Counted from the first letter of the stretch, positions 37,046 to 47,472 are shown. The stretch is 64,000 nucleotides of DNA from Candidatus Scalindua sediminis (GCA_008636105.1 VSDH01000007.1:31070-95069), one strand, 5' to 3'. Notes: a model not told the origin generated them from the letters alone. Numbers and translations are program-made.

Positions 37046-39559
37046 CTATTTGATTACCAGATTTACCAGCTTCTTTGGTACTACTATTGTCTTTATTATC
37101 TTCTTGCCATTTATAGATTCTTTTATCCTTTTATCTTCCATTACACGTAACTTCAAATCTTCTTCTCCTATGTCTGATGGTACAACTACTCTACTTCGTA
37201 CCTTACCGTTTATTTGAATGACCATTTCTACCTGTTCGGCAACAATAACATCCTTATCATATGATGGCCATGGCACGGAGAATACACTTGGTGTATTTCC
37301 CAGTATCTCCCAGAGTTCTTCACAAATGTGGGGAACAAAAGGTGCAAGTATCTTTACAATTGCTTCAAGTGAAAATCTCAATACATTAAAATCATTGATA
37401 CTCTTTTCGTCTTTTAAGTCCTTCTCTTTTAAATTTACATTGAAATTCGCGAGCTTATTAATTAGTTCCATTACGGAAGCTATAGCCGTATTAAAATGCC
37501 AGGATACCTCAATGTCCTCGGTAACTTTTTTTATCGTTAAATTTGTGTATCTATAAAGGTCTTTTGTTTCACTTGAGAATAGATCCCGTTTGATTTTTGT
37601 CTTAGGGATTTCCTTAAAACGTTCTTCGAAAACAACAACATTTTGCCAGAGTCGTTTTAAGAAACGAAATGCGCCAATAACACCTCTATCACTCCATTCG
37701 GCGTCTCGTTGTGGTGGAGCGATAAATAACGTGTACAGTCGCTGTGTATCTGCACCATATTTTTCAATGATTGAATCAGGATTTACTACGTTTCCCTTCG
37801 ACTTGGACATCTTGGCTCCGTTCTTGATAATCATGCCCTGAGTGAAAAGGTTTTTGAATGGCTCATTAAAATTTATAAGGCCAAGATCGAACAAGACCTT
37901 TGTTATGAATCTTGAATAGAGAAGGTGTAAGATTGCGTGTTCGATGCCGCCAATATACTGGTCGACGGGCAGCCATTTGTTTACCTCTTTTGAATCAAAT
38001 GCCTGAGTATCGTCTTTAGGCGAAAGATACCTCATATAATACCAACTGGAATCAACAAACGTGTCCATTGTGTCGGTCTCTCTTTTTGCATTACCTTTGC
38101 ATTTTGGACATGTGGTGTTAACAAACTCCTCCACGTCAACAAGTGGACTGCGTCCGTGAGGCTTAAATTCTACGTTTTCTGGCAGGAGTACGGGAAGGTC
38201 CTTTTCCGGTACAGGAACACTACCACAACTATCACAGTATATAATCGGTATGGGTGCACCCCAGTATCTTTGTCTTGAGATTAGCCAGTCCCTTATCCTG
38301 TAATTTACGCTGCCCTCACCTATGCCTTTGTCTTCGAAGAATTCAATAATCCTGGGAATAGCCTCCCTGTTAGGCATTCCGTCGAACTGAGCGGAATTAA
38401 CCTGTATTCCATCTCCCACGTAAGCCTCGTTCATTTCTTCCTGTATCTTGTCTTTATCAGCAGGCTGAATGACTAACTTTATAGACAGATTATATTTCTT
38501 TGCAAATTCGAAATCCCTCTGGTCATGGGCTGGTACGGCCATAACTGCACCGGTACCGTATTCCATTAATGCATAATTTGAAACCCATAGAGGTACTCTT
38601 TCCCCATTAACAGGATTAATGACATGTCTTCCGGTAAAAACCCCTTCCTTCACTGCCCCTTCAGACGTCCTTTCAACAAAGCTCTGCTCTTTGATTCTGT
38701 CTGCAAATTCCAATACTGGCTCTTCATAATCAGTGCCTTTTACTAATCTACCTATTATGGGGTGTTCTGGCGCTAATGACATAAACGTGACACCAAAAAT
38801 GGTATCAGGTCTTGTAGTAAAGCAGGAAAGTACTTCGTCACTACCTTCTAACGTAAAGTTAATCCTTGCGCCTTCACTTCGACCGATCCAGTTTGCCTGC
38901 ATTGTCTTAACCCTTTCTGGCCATTCATCTAGTGTTCCAAGGTCATCCAACAATCTCTGGGCATAATCGCTAATCCTGAAAAACCACTGTTCTAGATCCC
39001 TTTGTTTTACATTTGTATCACACCTCTCACAAAGACCATCAACCACCTGTTCGTTCGCGAGTACAGTTGCGCATGAGGGACACCAGTTTACGGCTGCTTT
39101 TTTATTATATGCCAGATTACGTTCGAATAGTTTAAGGAATATCCATTGCGTCCATTTGTAGTAATCTGGTTCACAAGAAGTGACTTCCCTGTCCCAATCA
39201 TAACCGACACCCCATCCTTCAAGCTGTTTTTTCATTTTTTTGATGTTGCTTCTTGTGTGGATGGCAGGGTGAATACCGATCTCTATTGCTGCATTTTCTG
39301 CCGGCAGGCCGAAGGCATCCCATCCAATTGGTGAAAGGACCCTGTAACCTTTCATAATCTTGTAACGGGTTACCACATCGCCGATGATGTAGTTTCTCCC
39401 GTGACCAACATGCAGTGTACCGGAGGGATATGGAAACATTACAAGGCAGTAAAACTTGTCCTTGTTACAGTCTTCATCTACCCGAAATAAGCCGCAGCCT
39501 TCCCAGAAATCCTGCCATTTTTTTTCTATTTCACTGAAGTTATATTTTCTATTATTCAT
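37046..39559 (-). CDS. leuS: Leucyl-tRNA synthetase
   Basis: 837 residues, class I synthetase. HIGH motif in [20 protein letters not shown] in [12 protein letters not shown], and the editing (CP1) domain with [19 protein letters not shown] and [12 protein letters not shown]. Two zinc-type Cys sets are present ([11 protein letters not shown] with CERCD; CDSCG with CPKC). The C-terminal anticodon and tail domains end [12 protein letters not shown] onward. It charges tRNA-Leu in the cytoplasm. It is transcribed alone against its neighbours. Confidence 0.96.
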   Translation of the reverse strand: MNNRKYNFSEIEKKWQDFWEGCGLFRVDEDCNKDKFYCLVMFPYPSGTLHVGHGRNYIIGDVVTRYKIMKGYRVLSPIGWDAFGLPAENAAIEIGIHPAIHTRSNIKKMKKQLEGWGVGYDWDREVTSCEPDYYKWTQWIFLKLFERNLAYNKKAAVNWCPSCATVLANEQVVDGLCERCDTNVKQRDLEQWFFRISDYAQRLLDDLGTLDEWPERVKTMQANWIGRSEGARINFTLEGSDEVLSCFTTRPDTIFGVTFMSLAPEHPIIGRLVKGTDYEEPVLEFADRIKEQSFVERTSEGAVKEGVFTGRHVINPVNGERVPLWVSNYALMEYGTGAVMAVPAHDQRDFEFAKKYNLSIKLVIQPADKDKIQEEMNEAYVGDGIQVNSAQFDGMPNREAIPRIIEFFEDKGIGEGSVNYRIRDWLISRQRYWGAPIPIIYCDSCGSVPVPEKDLPVLLPENVEFKPHGRSPLVDVEEFVNTTCPKCKGNAKRETDTMDTFVDSSWYYMRYLSPKDDTQAFDSKEVNKWLPVDQYIGGIEHAILHLLYSRFITKVLFDLGLINFNEPFKNLFTQGMIIKNGAKMSKSKGNVVNPDSIIEKYGADTQRLYTLFIAPPQRDAEWSDRGVIGAFRFLKRLWQNVVVFEERFKEIPKTKIKRDLFSSETKDLYRYTNLTIKKVTEDIEVSWHFNTAIASVMELINKLANFNVNLKEKDLKDEKSINDFNVLRFSLEAIVKILAPFVPHICEELWEILGNTPSVFSVPWPSYDKDVIVAEQVEMVIQINGKVRSRVVVPSDIGEEDLKLRVMEDKRIKESINGKKIIKTIVVPKKLVNLVIK

Positions 39560-39807
39560 CGATAAATGGGATTATAACAATCAATAAAGATGTTTCAAAC
39601 AAAAATGCCCGACGTAAACAATCGTCTATGCTAATACTTACGTATGGACATGGCCCGTACGCCTTGAACATACGAGCATGCGAGCATGCGAGGTAATGTC
39701 GATTTTCCATTGTTTTTCCGCCATTTATCCCTTTTTACAGGTCAAGGATGGCTTGAGTGATGTTATACAGAATGTGTTTTATACTTGACTTTATACTACT
39801 ATAGTAA

Positions 39808-39859
39808 TACTGTAATTACGTTTATGTAACTAGAGAACATACTCTAGTTACTTACAGTA
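39808..39859. promoter_or_regulatory. Nested palindrome upstream of the signalling operon
   Basis: Outer arms TACTGTAA/TTACAGTA and inner perfect arms GTAACTAGAG/CTCTAGTTAC around a six-base loop. It lies about 200 bases before the substrate-binding protein gene. It could be an operator or a structured leader; no T-tract follows. The 496-base gap also has a CA-rich tract at 39952-39986. Confidence 0.45.
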
Positions 39860-39921
39860 TAAATATTGGTTTAATCATTCAAAGATTATAAGACAATATA
39901 TTGTAACTGGGGGGACTGGTG

Positions 39922-40044
39922 ATGTTACAAGATTTTGTTGGAATAATTTTTACACACATACACACACAAACACACATACTCACAAGCTCAGAATCATTCA
40001 ATATATATAATTACTGTAGTTACTTAGGATTCTTTTTAGCTTGA
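39922..40044 (+). CDS. Possible 40-residue leader peptide
   Basis: Short ORF beginning MLQDFVGIIFTHIHTQTH, with a G-rich segment (GGGGGGACTGG) before the ATG. It ends 11 bases before the substrate-binding protein gene. Its middle is encoded by a CA-rich simple repeat, giving many Thr and His. It may be a leader peptide or a chance ORF. Confidence 0.25.
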   Translation: MLQDFVGIIFTHIHTQTHILTSSESFNIYNYCSYLGFFLA

Positions 40045-40055
40045 GGTTACGTTAA

Positions 40056-41189
40056 ATGAAGGCAAGGATTATTAGCGCCTTATTTTTAACGGGCGTTATT
40101 TTGTTATCCTCTATTACTTTCCCCATAGCTGGTAAGGCGGAGGAGAGTTCTATAGTCCAAACACCAGACCTTTCCAACCACCACATCTACTCCAATTACA
40201 AATTTAGTAAGGAAGGAAATGTCATAAATATCGGCGTGCAACCTATATATTTGCCGACCGGCTTTATTTCCGAAGCCATGAAACACGACCCTGTTTTGCA
40301 AAAAGCTCTTTTGGAACTGGGTGTGGAGGTTAGGTTTTATGCATTTCTAAAGGGGGATGACGTAAATTTCTTTATCCGGCGAGGGGATCTCGATGCTGGT
40401 ATCAGTGGTGATATGCCCGTCATCACGGCTGCTGCTACTATGGATGTTATTATTCCTGTTTTGATTCAACAGGGCTTCACTTCCATAATCGCTAATCGCC
40501 CTATGTTAATTAGTGAACTACGTGGCAGGAATATTGGCTATGCCTTCGGCTCTAATGCTCACTACGCCTTGTTAAGGTCACTGGCTTCTGACGGTCTTAA
40601 TGAAACGAATGTCAATCTCGTCCCTATGGAGGTTACGCAAATGCCGGAAGCTCTTCATGCAGGAAAAGTTGACGCCTTTTCCGCCTGGGAACCGACCGCT
40701 GCAATCACACTCATAAAATATCCGGAGAGCGTAGCTATTCATCGGTATCTAAGTTCTGGATATATGTATTTTACAAAAATTATTCTGGAAGATCATCCCG
40801 AAGTTGTGAGCCAGATTGTAGCATCAGAAATACGTGCTATTCAATGGGTACAGGATGATATACAGAATCTCCTGCAAGCCAGCGAATGGGCAATACAGGC
40901 AGGTGAAAGTTTAACAGGTCGGAGCGTCGATCTCTCTGTGGAGGAAAATGCATCCCTGGCTAAAAGAGACATTTTGGGGTTGAGTTCGGCTCCCATCATT
41001 CCACGTTGTGATCTTGAGACAAACGGTTTGCTGTACATGGAATTTGAATTTCTCAAAACCCTGGGTAAGATTCCTGCCTCCAGTAATTGGGAAGAAGTGC
41101 GCAACAGCTTTGATTGGCGGATTATTAACAGGGTACTTTCCGATTCAAAGGAATATAACCTTGATGAATTTAATTACATGATTGAATGA
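40056..41189 (+). CDS. Secreted ABC-type substrate-binding protein (NMT1/SsuA-like), kinase-associated
   Basis: 377 residues. A signal peptide (ARIISALFLTGVILLSS, likely cut after GKA near residue 28) precedes a two-lobed binding fold: VINIGVQPIYLPTGF, RRGDLDAGISGDMPVITAA, LRGRNIGYAFGSNAHYALL, HAGKVDAFSAWEPTAAI. This is the nitrate/sulfonate/taurine-type family. No permease or ATPase gene is nearby; instead the stop overlaps by eight bases a histidine kinase gene. It is therefore likely a periplasmic ligand-sensing partner of that kinase rather than a transporter part. The ligand is unknown. Confidence 0.82.
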   Translation: MKARIISALFLTGVILLSSITFPIAGKAEESSIVQTPDLSNHHIYSNYKFSKEGNVINIGVQPIYLPTGFISEAMKHDPVLQKALLELGVEVRFYAFLKGDDVNFFIRRGDLDAGISGDMPVITAAATMDVIIPVLIQQGFTSIIANRPMLISELRGRNIGYAFGSNAHYALLRSLASDGLNETNVNLVPMEVTQMPEALHAGKVDAFSAWEPTAAITLIKYPESVAIHRYLSSGYMYFTKIILEDHPEVVSQIVASEIRAIQWVQDDIQNLLQASEWAIQAGESLTGRSVDLSVEENASLAKRDILGLSSAPIIPRCDLETNGLLYMEFEFLKTLGKIPASSNWEEVRNSFDWRIINRVLSDSKEYNLDEFNYMIE

Positions 41190-43140
41190 GGGAAAATTGA
41201 ATAATAAAACCCCCATCAAAAATTCAGAAGATCCCACTCAAAGAGGTTTTTTCTTCAGTATTCGATCGAAGATGCTTCTTTATTTTGGGTTGATGGTTGT
41301 AGCGATCCTGGTAATGCACGAATTGAGTGAAGTATATGGGGTACCATTCACAAACTTTGGTGGTGAGTACCGCCATCACCAATCCGAGACATTGCAGAAC
41401 CTCAATTTGGTTGCAGACCTGAAGAAAGAGCGACTGTTGCACTGGGTGGAAGAGAGGAGAGATGATACGAAGGTATTATCTGAGAGTAAAATACTGAGGT
41501 CTTTCGTAGCAAGGCTTATTCCCGTAATTAAGGAGGACATTGCAAATGGCATGAAAGAGGATGAACTGTGGGAGAAAGTGAAAGGGGAAAAGACCCATCA
41601 GGCCCTCACACAACACCTGAATCTGGTTAAAACAGCTTATGGCGTATACGATAGGATACAGGTCGCCGTCGTACCAACTGGCAGAGTAATAGTCTCCACC
41701 CAAAACGAGGATTTAGGTAAGGATATTTCCATGAAAGATTCCTTCTCTAAGGTCCTGCGACCAGGTTACAGTGAATTTATGGATATTGACAAAGACCCCG
41801 TAAGCGGTGCTCTAAGACTATTCATCTCCCGTACCATTGATCTTGATGATAATGAGGGTAAAATATCCGCAGTACTCATAATGCATATAAATCCTGACGA
41901 TTTTGTCAAACCTATGCTCCATACCGGTGGAGGTCTGGGCAAAACTGGTGAGGCACTACTGGTCGATCAGGATGTAAGAATAATAACATCACTCAAATAC
42001 TTATTGGAAGATGGTACCGTAGCCAGGCCGCTGGAATATCAGATTAAGGCCAGGCCAGCAATACTGGCCGCTCAGGGTGAAGAAGGAATTATCTCTGCTA
42101 ATGATTACCGTGGTGAGTTGGTTCTGGCTGCATACAGGCATATCCGCATCACGTCAGAGCTAGGGTGGGGGATGGTGGTCAAACGTGACCAGGCGGAAAT
42201 CTTTGCCCCTTTGAAAGAGAGTATTTATTACTTTACCTTTACCGTTATAGTCAGCATTTTCATTGTGCTTGTGCTTACGTTTTTAATTTCTACCAACCTT
42301 TCACGTCCTATAAGGCGTCTAAGTCGGACAGTCCAAAAGGTGGCGAGTGGAGACCTCGATGCTCGAGCACAGGAAACTACCTCGGATGAGGTGAGTATTC
42401 TGGCGAGGGGATTCAATTCCATGATTCAACGCATTAAGGATTCCCAGGAGGAGCTGGTACGCACAGAGCGTCTGGTAGTGCTGGGCAAGTTATCAAGCGG
42501 TATTGCACATGAGATACGGAATCCCCTGGGTGTTATTGACAGTTCAGCCTACTACCTGAAGAAGAAACATAAAGATGCGGATGAAAAAACTATGACGCAC
42601 CTCAATCGCATAATCAAACAGACCAGGATTTCCACTGATATTGTTCAAAGCCTGCAAGATCTGACAAAGATGAAGGAACCTCAAAAGGTCAGAATGGATA
42701 TTGCCGATGTTATAGAAGATGGAATAAATATCTGTATCATACCACAAGCTGTCAAGATTATTGAGAAGGTGCCAAAAGATAAGTTGTTCGTGGATGCGGA
42801 TGGGAGACAGCTATTAATAGTATTCAACAACATCTTAAACAATGCAGTACAGGCAATGGATAATAAAGGAACCATTTGGGTAACTGCTAATAGAGGGAGT
42901 AATAATTGGGTTGAAGTATCGTTCAAGGACTCTGGTCCAGGCATTACGTCGGGAGACCTGAAAAAAATCTTCCATTCATTCTTCGGTACTAAGGCAAAGG
43001 GGCTTGGATTTGGACTTACCATCTGTCAGATGATTATGGAAAAACATGGAGGCGAGATAGAGGCTCAATCAGAACTGGGGAAGGGGACTACATTCATCGT
43101 CAGACTACCTTCTATTAAAGCAAACAACGAAAGGAGTTAA
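41182..43140 (+). CDS. Membrane sensor histidine kinase (Cache-HAMP-HisKA-HATPase)
   Basis: 652 residues. Membrane segment near 30-45, an extracytoplasmic Cache-like region with GKTGEALLVDQD and TSELGWGMVVKRD, a second membrane segment near 350-372, HAMP, then HisKA with acceptor His443 in SSGIAHEIRNPLG and ATPase boxes NNILNNAVQAM, KDSGPGI and GLGFGLTICQMIM. There is no PAS domain. The start is a TTG at 41182 inside the end of the binding-protein gene; a second TTG at 41197 is possible. It probably relays ligand occupancy of the upstream binding protein to the double receiver encoded two bases downstream. Confidence 0.87.
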   Translation: MNEGKLNNKTPIKNSEDPTQRGFFFSIRSKMLLYFGLMVVAILVMHELSEVYGVPFTNFGGEYRHHQSETLQNLNLVADLKKERLLHWVEERRDDTKVLSESKILRSFVARLIPVIKEDIANGMKEDELWEKVKGEKTHQALTQHLNLVKTAYGVYDRIQVAVVPTGRVIVSTQNEDLGKDISMKDSFSKVLRPGYSEFMDIDKDPVSGALRLFISRTIDLDDNEGKISAVLIMHINPDDFVKPMLHTGGGLGKTGEALLVDQDVRIITSLKYLLEDGTVARPLEYQIKARPAILAAQGEEGIISANDYRGELVLAAYRHIRITSELGWGMVVKRDQAEIFAPLKESIYYFTFTVIVSIFIVLVLTFLISTNLSRPIRRLSRTVQKVASGDLDARAQETTSDEVSILARGFNSMIQRIKDSQEELVRTERLVVLGKLSSGIAHEIRNPLGVIDSSAYYLKKKHKDADEKTMTHLNRIIKQTRISTDIVQSLQDLTKMKEPQKVRMDIADVIEDGINICIIPQAVKIIEKVPKDKLFVDADGRQLLIVFNNILNNAVQAMDNKGTIWVTANRGSNNWVEVSFKDSGPGITSGDLKKIFHSFFGTKAKGLGFGLTICQMIMEKHGGEIEAQSELGKGTTFIVRLPSIKANNERS

Positions 43141-43142
43141 CT

Positions 43143-43886
43143 GTGAAAACAGGAAAGAGAATTCTTGTAGTGGATGATAATACCGAGTTTTGCGAGAATA
43201 TTACAGACGTTTTAGAATTGGAGGGATACGAAACTGTAGAGGTTTATGATGGGTTAGATGCCCTTGATGCGGTCAAAGAGGACGGCTTTGATCTGGTACT
43301 AATGGATGTTAAAATGCCCAGGATGGATGGTGTTGAAACCTTTAGGAGACTCAAGGAGATTTCGCCGGTATTACCTGTCATTATGATGTCGGCTTTTATG
43401 GTCGAAGACCTTATCAGGCTGTCATTGCAGGAAGGGGCCTTTGGTGCCTACCAAAAGCCCTTAGACCTTAAAAGGCTTTTCTATAGCATCGAAAGAGCCC
43501 TTCCAAACGGAGCGTTGATTATGATAGCTGATGATAATGAGGAATTATGTGCCAACCTGAGTGATACGCTGGGTGAAAAGGGATATCGGGTTACAGTTGC
43601 CAAAAATGGCGAAACCGCAGTAAAGATGGCAAGGGAAAACAAATTTGATGTTATCCTCATGGATATGAAACTCCCGTTTATGGACGGACTGAAAACCGTT
43701 ATGGCTATTCGTAATTTCAGGTCAGATGTGCAAACCATTATTATCACAGGACACAAGGAAGAGATGGGAGACCTTATCGAGCAGGCTTTACAAGAGAGCG
43801 CATATACATGTATGGAAAAGCCATTGGATATGGATCATTTGTTGAAGTGTATTCAGAATATCCTGGAGTCTGATACTAGAAACTAA
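43143..43886 (+). CDS. Tandem double-receiver response regulator
   Basis: 247 residues consisting of two receiver domains and nothing else. Acceptors are Asp55 in LVLMDVKMPRMDG and Asp174 in VILMDMKLPFMDG; each domain keeps its acidic pair and Lys (YQKPLDL, MEKPLDM). With no output domain it probably acts as a phosphate relay between the kinase upstream and the hybrid kinase downstream. The start is GTG with AAAGGAG seven bases before it, two bases after the kinase stop. Confidence 0.88.
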   Translation: MKTGKRILVVDDNTEFCENITDVLELEGYETVEVYDGLDALDAVKEDGFDLVLMDVKMPRMDGVETFRRLKEISPVLPVIMMSAFMVEDLIRLSLQEGAFGAYQKPLDLKRLFYSIERALPNGALIMIADDNEELCANLSDTLGEKGYRVTVAKNGETAVKMARENKFDVILMDMKLPFMDGLKTVMAIRNFRSDVQTIIITGHKEEMGDLIEQALQESAYTCMEKPLDMDHLLKCIQNILESDTRN

Positions 43887-43930
43887 CAGATTGTCCGAGA
43901 ATTAGAAAAAGCGTTTTTTTGTCATTTTTA

Positions 43931-43967
43931 CCCCCCATTCCTAGCTTACGCAAGGAAGCTATGGGGG
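43931..43967. repeat. GC-rich palindromic element, copy 1
   Basis: CCCCCAT-TCCTAGCTT and AAGGAAGCTATGGGGG arms around ACGC. It sits between the double receiver and hybrid kinase genes. The ends CCCCCATTCCTAGC and GCTATGGGGG recur in the longer copies near 47.6, 50.4 and 52.4 kb. Confidence 0.6.
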
Positions 43968-43986
43968 ATAACAATTGGCTATTACA

Positions 43987-45858
43987 ATGGAGAGAAAATA
44001 CCGCATACTAATTGTTGATGACGAAGCAGAACACAGTGCTAATATCAAGGATATTTTGGAGCTTAATGGCTATGCAGTAAATACTGCAGGTAACGGCAAG
44101 GATGCACTTAGCTTTTGCCAGAAGGATAGCTACGATCTGGCGCTTGTTGATATTAAGCTACCTGATATTTCAGGTAATATGGTTGTAAGTGAAATGTCTA
44201 AGATCTCCCCTTCAACGGAGTACATCTATATAACTGGTTATGCTTCGGTTGATACCGCCATCGAAGCAGCGAAGCAAGAACATGTAGTATCTTATGAAAC
44301 AAAACCAATAAATATGGATAGTCTTTTGCCTATCATCAAACAAATCACCGAGCGCAAGCATGCAGAGGAGGAGCTTCGAGAATCGGAAGAGCGATACCGT
44401 GCCGTGTTTGAGCAAGCGGCAGATTCCATTGTTGTGGTAGATGCCGACACTGGAGAGATAATTGAATTTAACGATCGTACACACGAGAACCTCGGATATA
44501 CCCGTGAGGAGTTCAAAAAACTCGAGCTATCTGATATTGACCTTATTGAGTCTCCCGAGGATGTCAAGAACCACATCGCGAAGGTCATGAAGGAAGGGCA
44601 TGATATCTTTGAAACAAAACATAGGACAAAGAAAGGTGAAATACGGGAGGTGTTGGTAAGTGCCAAGTTACTCTCCGTTCCTGAAAGAAATCTCATTTCA
44701 GGTATTTGGCGTGACATCACCGAACATAAAAAGATGGAGGAGACACTCTTACAGTCTGAAAAATTGAGGGCAATGGGTATGATGACGTCTGGTGTGGCTC
44801 ACGATTTTAACAATATCCTTGCAGTCATCTCGGGCAATGCACAATTGATGGAGAGAAACTATGGAGACCATATAGAAATGACGGATGGGTTGCATGTTAT
44901 TCGTAAGGCTGTAAGTGATGGTGCTGAGATAGTCAAAAGGATGAGGAAGTTTACTAGAGTAGAGAGAGATACCTCGGAGTTTATGTCGGTGGATATAAAG
45001 GAGATAATAGAACAGGCGATAGAATTCTCAAGGCCCAGATGGATGAACATGGCCAAGCCCCGGGGAATAACCTACGACATAGACAAGGCTGGTATCAAGG
45101 AGGTACCAACCGTACTGGGTAGTCCTTCGGAGTTGAGAGAGGTATTCGTAAACATGATAAACAATGCTATGGATGCAATGACTGGTGGTGGTCGTATAAC
45201 ATTTCGCACGCTGAATAAGGACGATACTGTATTTGTGAGCATATCCGACACTGGTGAGGGTATGACAGAAGAGGTAAGGAAGAGGATATTTGATCCATTT
45301 TTTACTACCAAGAGGGCAGAAAGAAGTGGACTGGGTATGAGTGTTGCTTATGGTATAATAACAGGGCATGGTGGAAAGATAGAAGTGGAAAGCGAAGCAG
45401 GAAAGGGTGCAACATTTACCATGAGTATTCCGATAACGAGAGAAACGCCTCAACAGGCAGTATCACCTGAACCACCCCGGAAGATAAAGGCCGATAAACT
45501 ACGAATACTGGTGATAGATGATGAGGAGAAAATATGCAGTATGCTAGATAAATATTTCTCCAGGGATGGTCATGATGTTAAGAGTGTTAATAATGGTACA
45601 GAGGCAATCAGGTTACTAAAGAACAAAGAGTTTGGCCTTGTTTTATGTGACCTTGTCCTGCCGGATATATCTGGACATGATGTAGTAAAATTCATAGATG
45701 AGTTAGACAAGAAGCCAAGAGTAGGTCTGATTACGGGTTGGGATGAGAAAATTGAGACTAAAAGTAAAGAGGAGTTAAAGGTAGACTTTATTGTCAGAAA
45801 ACCTTTTGATTTCTCAAAGCTAACAAGTCATATAAATGAAGTGCTTAGTGCTGGATAA
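43987..45858 (+). CDS. Hybrid histidine kinase (REC-PAS-HisKA-HATPase-REC)
   Basis: About 623 residues, soluble. Counting from the alternative TTG at 43975, the order is a receiver with Asp59 (LALVDIKLPDISG), PAS (RYRAVFEQAADSIVVVDADTG region), HisKA with His276 in SGVAHDFNNILAVISGNAQ, ATPase boxes NNAMDAMTGGG, SDTGEGM and GLGMSVAYGIITGHGG, and a terminal receiver with Asp559 (LVLCDLVLPDISG). It has no membrane segment and probably receives phosphate or signals from the upstream proteins. ATG 43987 is taken as start; neither start has a good Shine-Dalgarno. Confidence 0.86.
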   Translation: MERKYRILIVDDEAEHSANIKDILELNGYAVNTAGNGKDALSFCQKDSYDLALVDIKLPDISGNMVVSEMSKISPSTEYIYITGYASVDTAIEAAKQEHVVSYETKPINMDSLLPIIKQITERKHAEEELRESEERYRAVFEQAADSIVVVDADTGEIIEFNDRTHENLGYTREEFKKLELSDIDLIESPEDVKNHIAKVMKEGHDIFETKHRTKKGEIREVLVSAKLLSVPERNLISGIWRDITEHKKMEETLLQSEKLRAMGMMTSGVAHDFNNILAVISGNAQLMERNYGDHIEMTDGLHVIRKAVSDGAEIVKRMRKFTRVERDTSEFMSVDIKEIIEQAIEFSRPRWMNMAKPRGITYDIDKAGIKEVPTVLGSPSELREVFVNMINNAMDAMTGGGRITFRTLNKDDTVFVSISDTGEGMTEEVRKRIFDPFFTTKRAERSGLGMSVAYGIITGHGGKIEVESEAGKGATFTMSIPITRETPQQAVSPEPPRKIKADKLRILVIDDEEKICSMLDKYFSRDGHDVKSVNNGTEAIRLLKNKEFGLVLCDLVLPDISGHDVVKFIDELDKKPRVGLITGWDEKIETKSKEELKVDFIVRKPFDFSKLTSHINEVLSAG

Positions 45859-45950
45859 GAGTATAAATAACTTTCTTGGAAAGAGATCTTTAATAGATCC
45901 TGAACTAAATTCAGGATGACATGGGGAGAATACTGTCATGCTGAACTTGT

Positions 45951-45997
45951 CGCCTGTGGCGCCCCTTGAAGCAACTATCAGATCCGACTCAGTCGGG
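45951..45997. repeat. 47-bp dispersed repeat, copy A
   Basis: CGCCTGTGGCGCCCCTTG followed by TCCGACTCAGTCGGG. It matches 47733-47779 with several substitutions. It contains short self-complementary parts (CGCC/GGCG; CCGAC/GTCGG). The rest of this 323-base gap holds a CTGAA-rich inverted repeat (TCCTGAA/TTCAGGA near 45898) and the repeated word CGTGGGAACGATTTTA at about 46040. Confidence 0.6.
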
Positions 45998-46181
45998 TTT
46001 CAGCATCTGCTTAAAGAATTCCCTCGTTCCCACGCTGGAGCGTGGGAACGATTTTAGGTGGGAACGATTTTAACCGCCTACAATTTAACTACAGTTGGGT
46101 AAAACCCTTGACATTAATTGGTGATTTTGCTTAGAATCGTTTGCTTAAAGAATTAAAGCACACAAGCTTATGATTAGAGTG

Positions 46182-46254
<73 letters not shown>

Positions 46255-46281
46255 CACCGTCCTTGTGTTGTTTAATAAGAA

Positions 46282-46791
46282 TTATCTCTTCCTCTTAAAC
46301 TTCGGTAATATGTCCTCGATTTTTTTTATCCTGATTTTAAGACTTGCTGCTTCATTATCCAGGGCGTTCTTCAGGCTATTTTGTTCCTGCGTTATCCCGC
46401 CTAGCTGACCTTCAATATTTCCGACACGTTCATTTATAAAAACATCAAGCCTTTTAACTTGTGCTGAAATATTGTTAAACTTTTTTGAAAGTTCCTCAAC
46501 TTGTTTATAAACCTTGGCAAATTGGTGAGATTCGCGAGCTAGAGGACCTATTGTATGATCAACCTTGTTAAGATATTCTTTGACTTGTGCCATGTCTTTA
46601 TTTATAAAGTCTATTAAGGCTACTTTTTCCTGGGAATCTGTTTGTTTACTGCTGACAGTGTCGATTAGGTCTGCTTTACCGGCAAAGTTATTAACTTTTT
46701 TATGCATATCTACGCCCCACCAGATTGCCCCTCCTAACGCAAGCGCAATTGGTACGAAAATCGCTATAATACTTCCCCCACTTTTACTCAT
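46282..46791 (-). CDS. Membrane-anchored coiled-coil protein
   Basis: 169 residues. One N-terminal membrane helix (IIAIFVPIALALGGAIWWG) is followed by an almost entirely helical, heptad-like region to the end, finishing in a basic KFKRKR. No family is recognised. AAGGAGGG precedes the ATG, so translation is probably strong. It lies 63 bases downstream of the PilZ gene on the same strand and may be co-transcribed; a link to envelope or motility functions is only suggested by that neighbour. Confidence 0.7.
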   Translation of the reverse strand: MSKSGGSIIAIFVPIALALGGAIWWGVDMHKKVNNFAGKADLIDTVSSKQTDSQEKVALIDFINKDMAQVKEYLNKVDHTIGPLARESHQFAKVYKQVEELSKKFNNISAQVKRLDVFINERVGNIEGQLGGITQEQNSLKNALDNEAASLKIRIKKIEDILPKFKRKR

Positions 46792-46854
46792 TGGGAATCC
46801 CTCCTTAAACCCTTATGTTGTTAAATAGCTTGATTCTTTTTATTCCCTTATAAG

Positions 46855-47472
46855 CTATGCTTCACCTGTAGAAAGAAAGTCATAAAGTTTTTCTTGCACT
46901 TCAATGCCCATGTCGCTAAATAAAACGCCGATGTTTACGTTATATGTGTCCTTCTTGATACTTTTCTGTTTTCCTGTTATAGTAAGTTTTTGTTCCACTC
47001 CGGGTAATTGAAAGCTTACGACGATTTCATTGTCTATCTGCAATTGATCTACGTTGTCTTCAAGTTTCACCATTTTTACAGTAAATTGACATCCTTCCTT
47101 GCTGATGTCTGTAACGGAACCCTCTACTGTGTTATCTGCAATTTTTACATTAGCAGGTAGATGACAATCGATTCTTTTATGAGTACGAAGATTTTGATTT
47201 TCAATCTTCTTTGGGTAATCGATGAAGATTAATTTTACCGGAGTAGTAATAAAGTGTTTTATGCGAGATTTGAAGCCGTATATAGTGCCCTTATGCACGT
47301 ATCTGACGACAATACTACTTCCTTTATATATCGAGCTTGCAGCATTTCCCATAGATTGAATAGGAGGCATATTTATGATTAAATAATTACCTTCGTCTAC
47401 TCCAATCAGTTCACTTGTTAGTCGGCTCTGTGATCCTTCAAGTTGGATTTTTAATGTGGTGCCAATGTGCAT
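46855..47472 (-). CDS. PilZ domain cyclic-di-GMP receptor (YcgR-like)
   Basis: 205 residues. An N-terminal YcgR-like beta domain (GTTLKIQLEG through YGFKSRIKHF) is followed by a PilZ domain with the c-di-GMP motif RTHKR and the second element DISKEGCQ. The combination is the flagellar-brake or type IV pilus regulator type. It binds c-di-GMP through the two Arg and the Asp/Ser/Gly element. The ATG is preceded by AGGTGG. Confidence 0.88.
   Translation of the reverse strand: MHIGTTLKIQLEGSQSRLTSELIGVDEGNYLIINMPPIQSMGNAASSIYKGSSIVVRYVHKGTIYGFKSRIKHFITTPVKLIFIDYPKKIENQNLRTHKRIDCHLPANVKIADNTVEGSVTDISKEGCQFTVKMVKLEDNVDQLQIDNEIVVSFQLPGVEQKLTITGKQKSIKKDTYNVNIGVLFSDMGIEVQEKLYDFLSTGEA

Noticed and set aside
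39952..39986. CA-rich tract as a functional repeat array
   Set aside because: It is simple low-complexity sequence with irregular units; noted only as part of the possible leader ORF.
45028..45453. Minus-strand 141-codon frame opposite the hybrid kinase
   Set aside because: Lies wholly within the conserved ATPase domain of the kinase and has no protein-like pattern.
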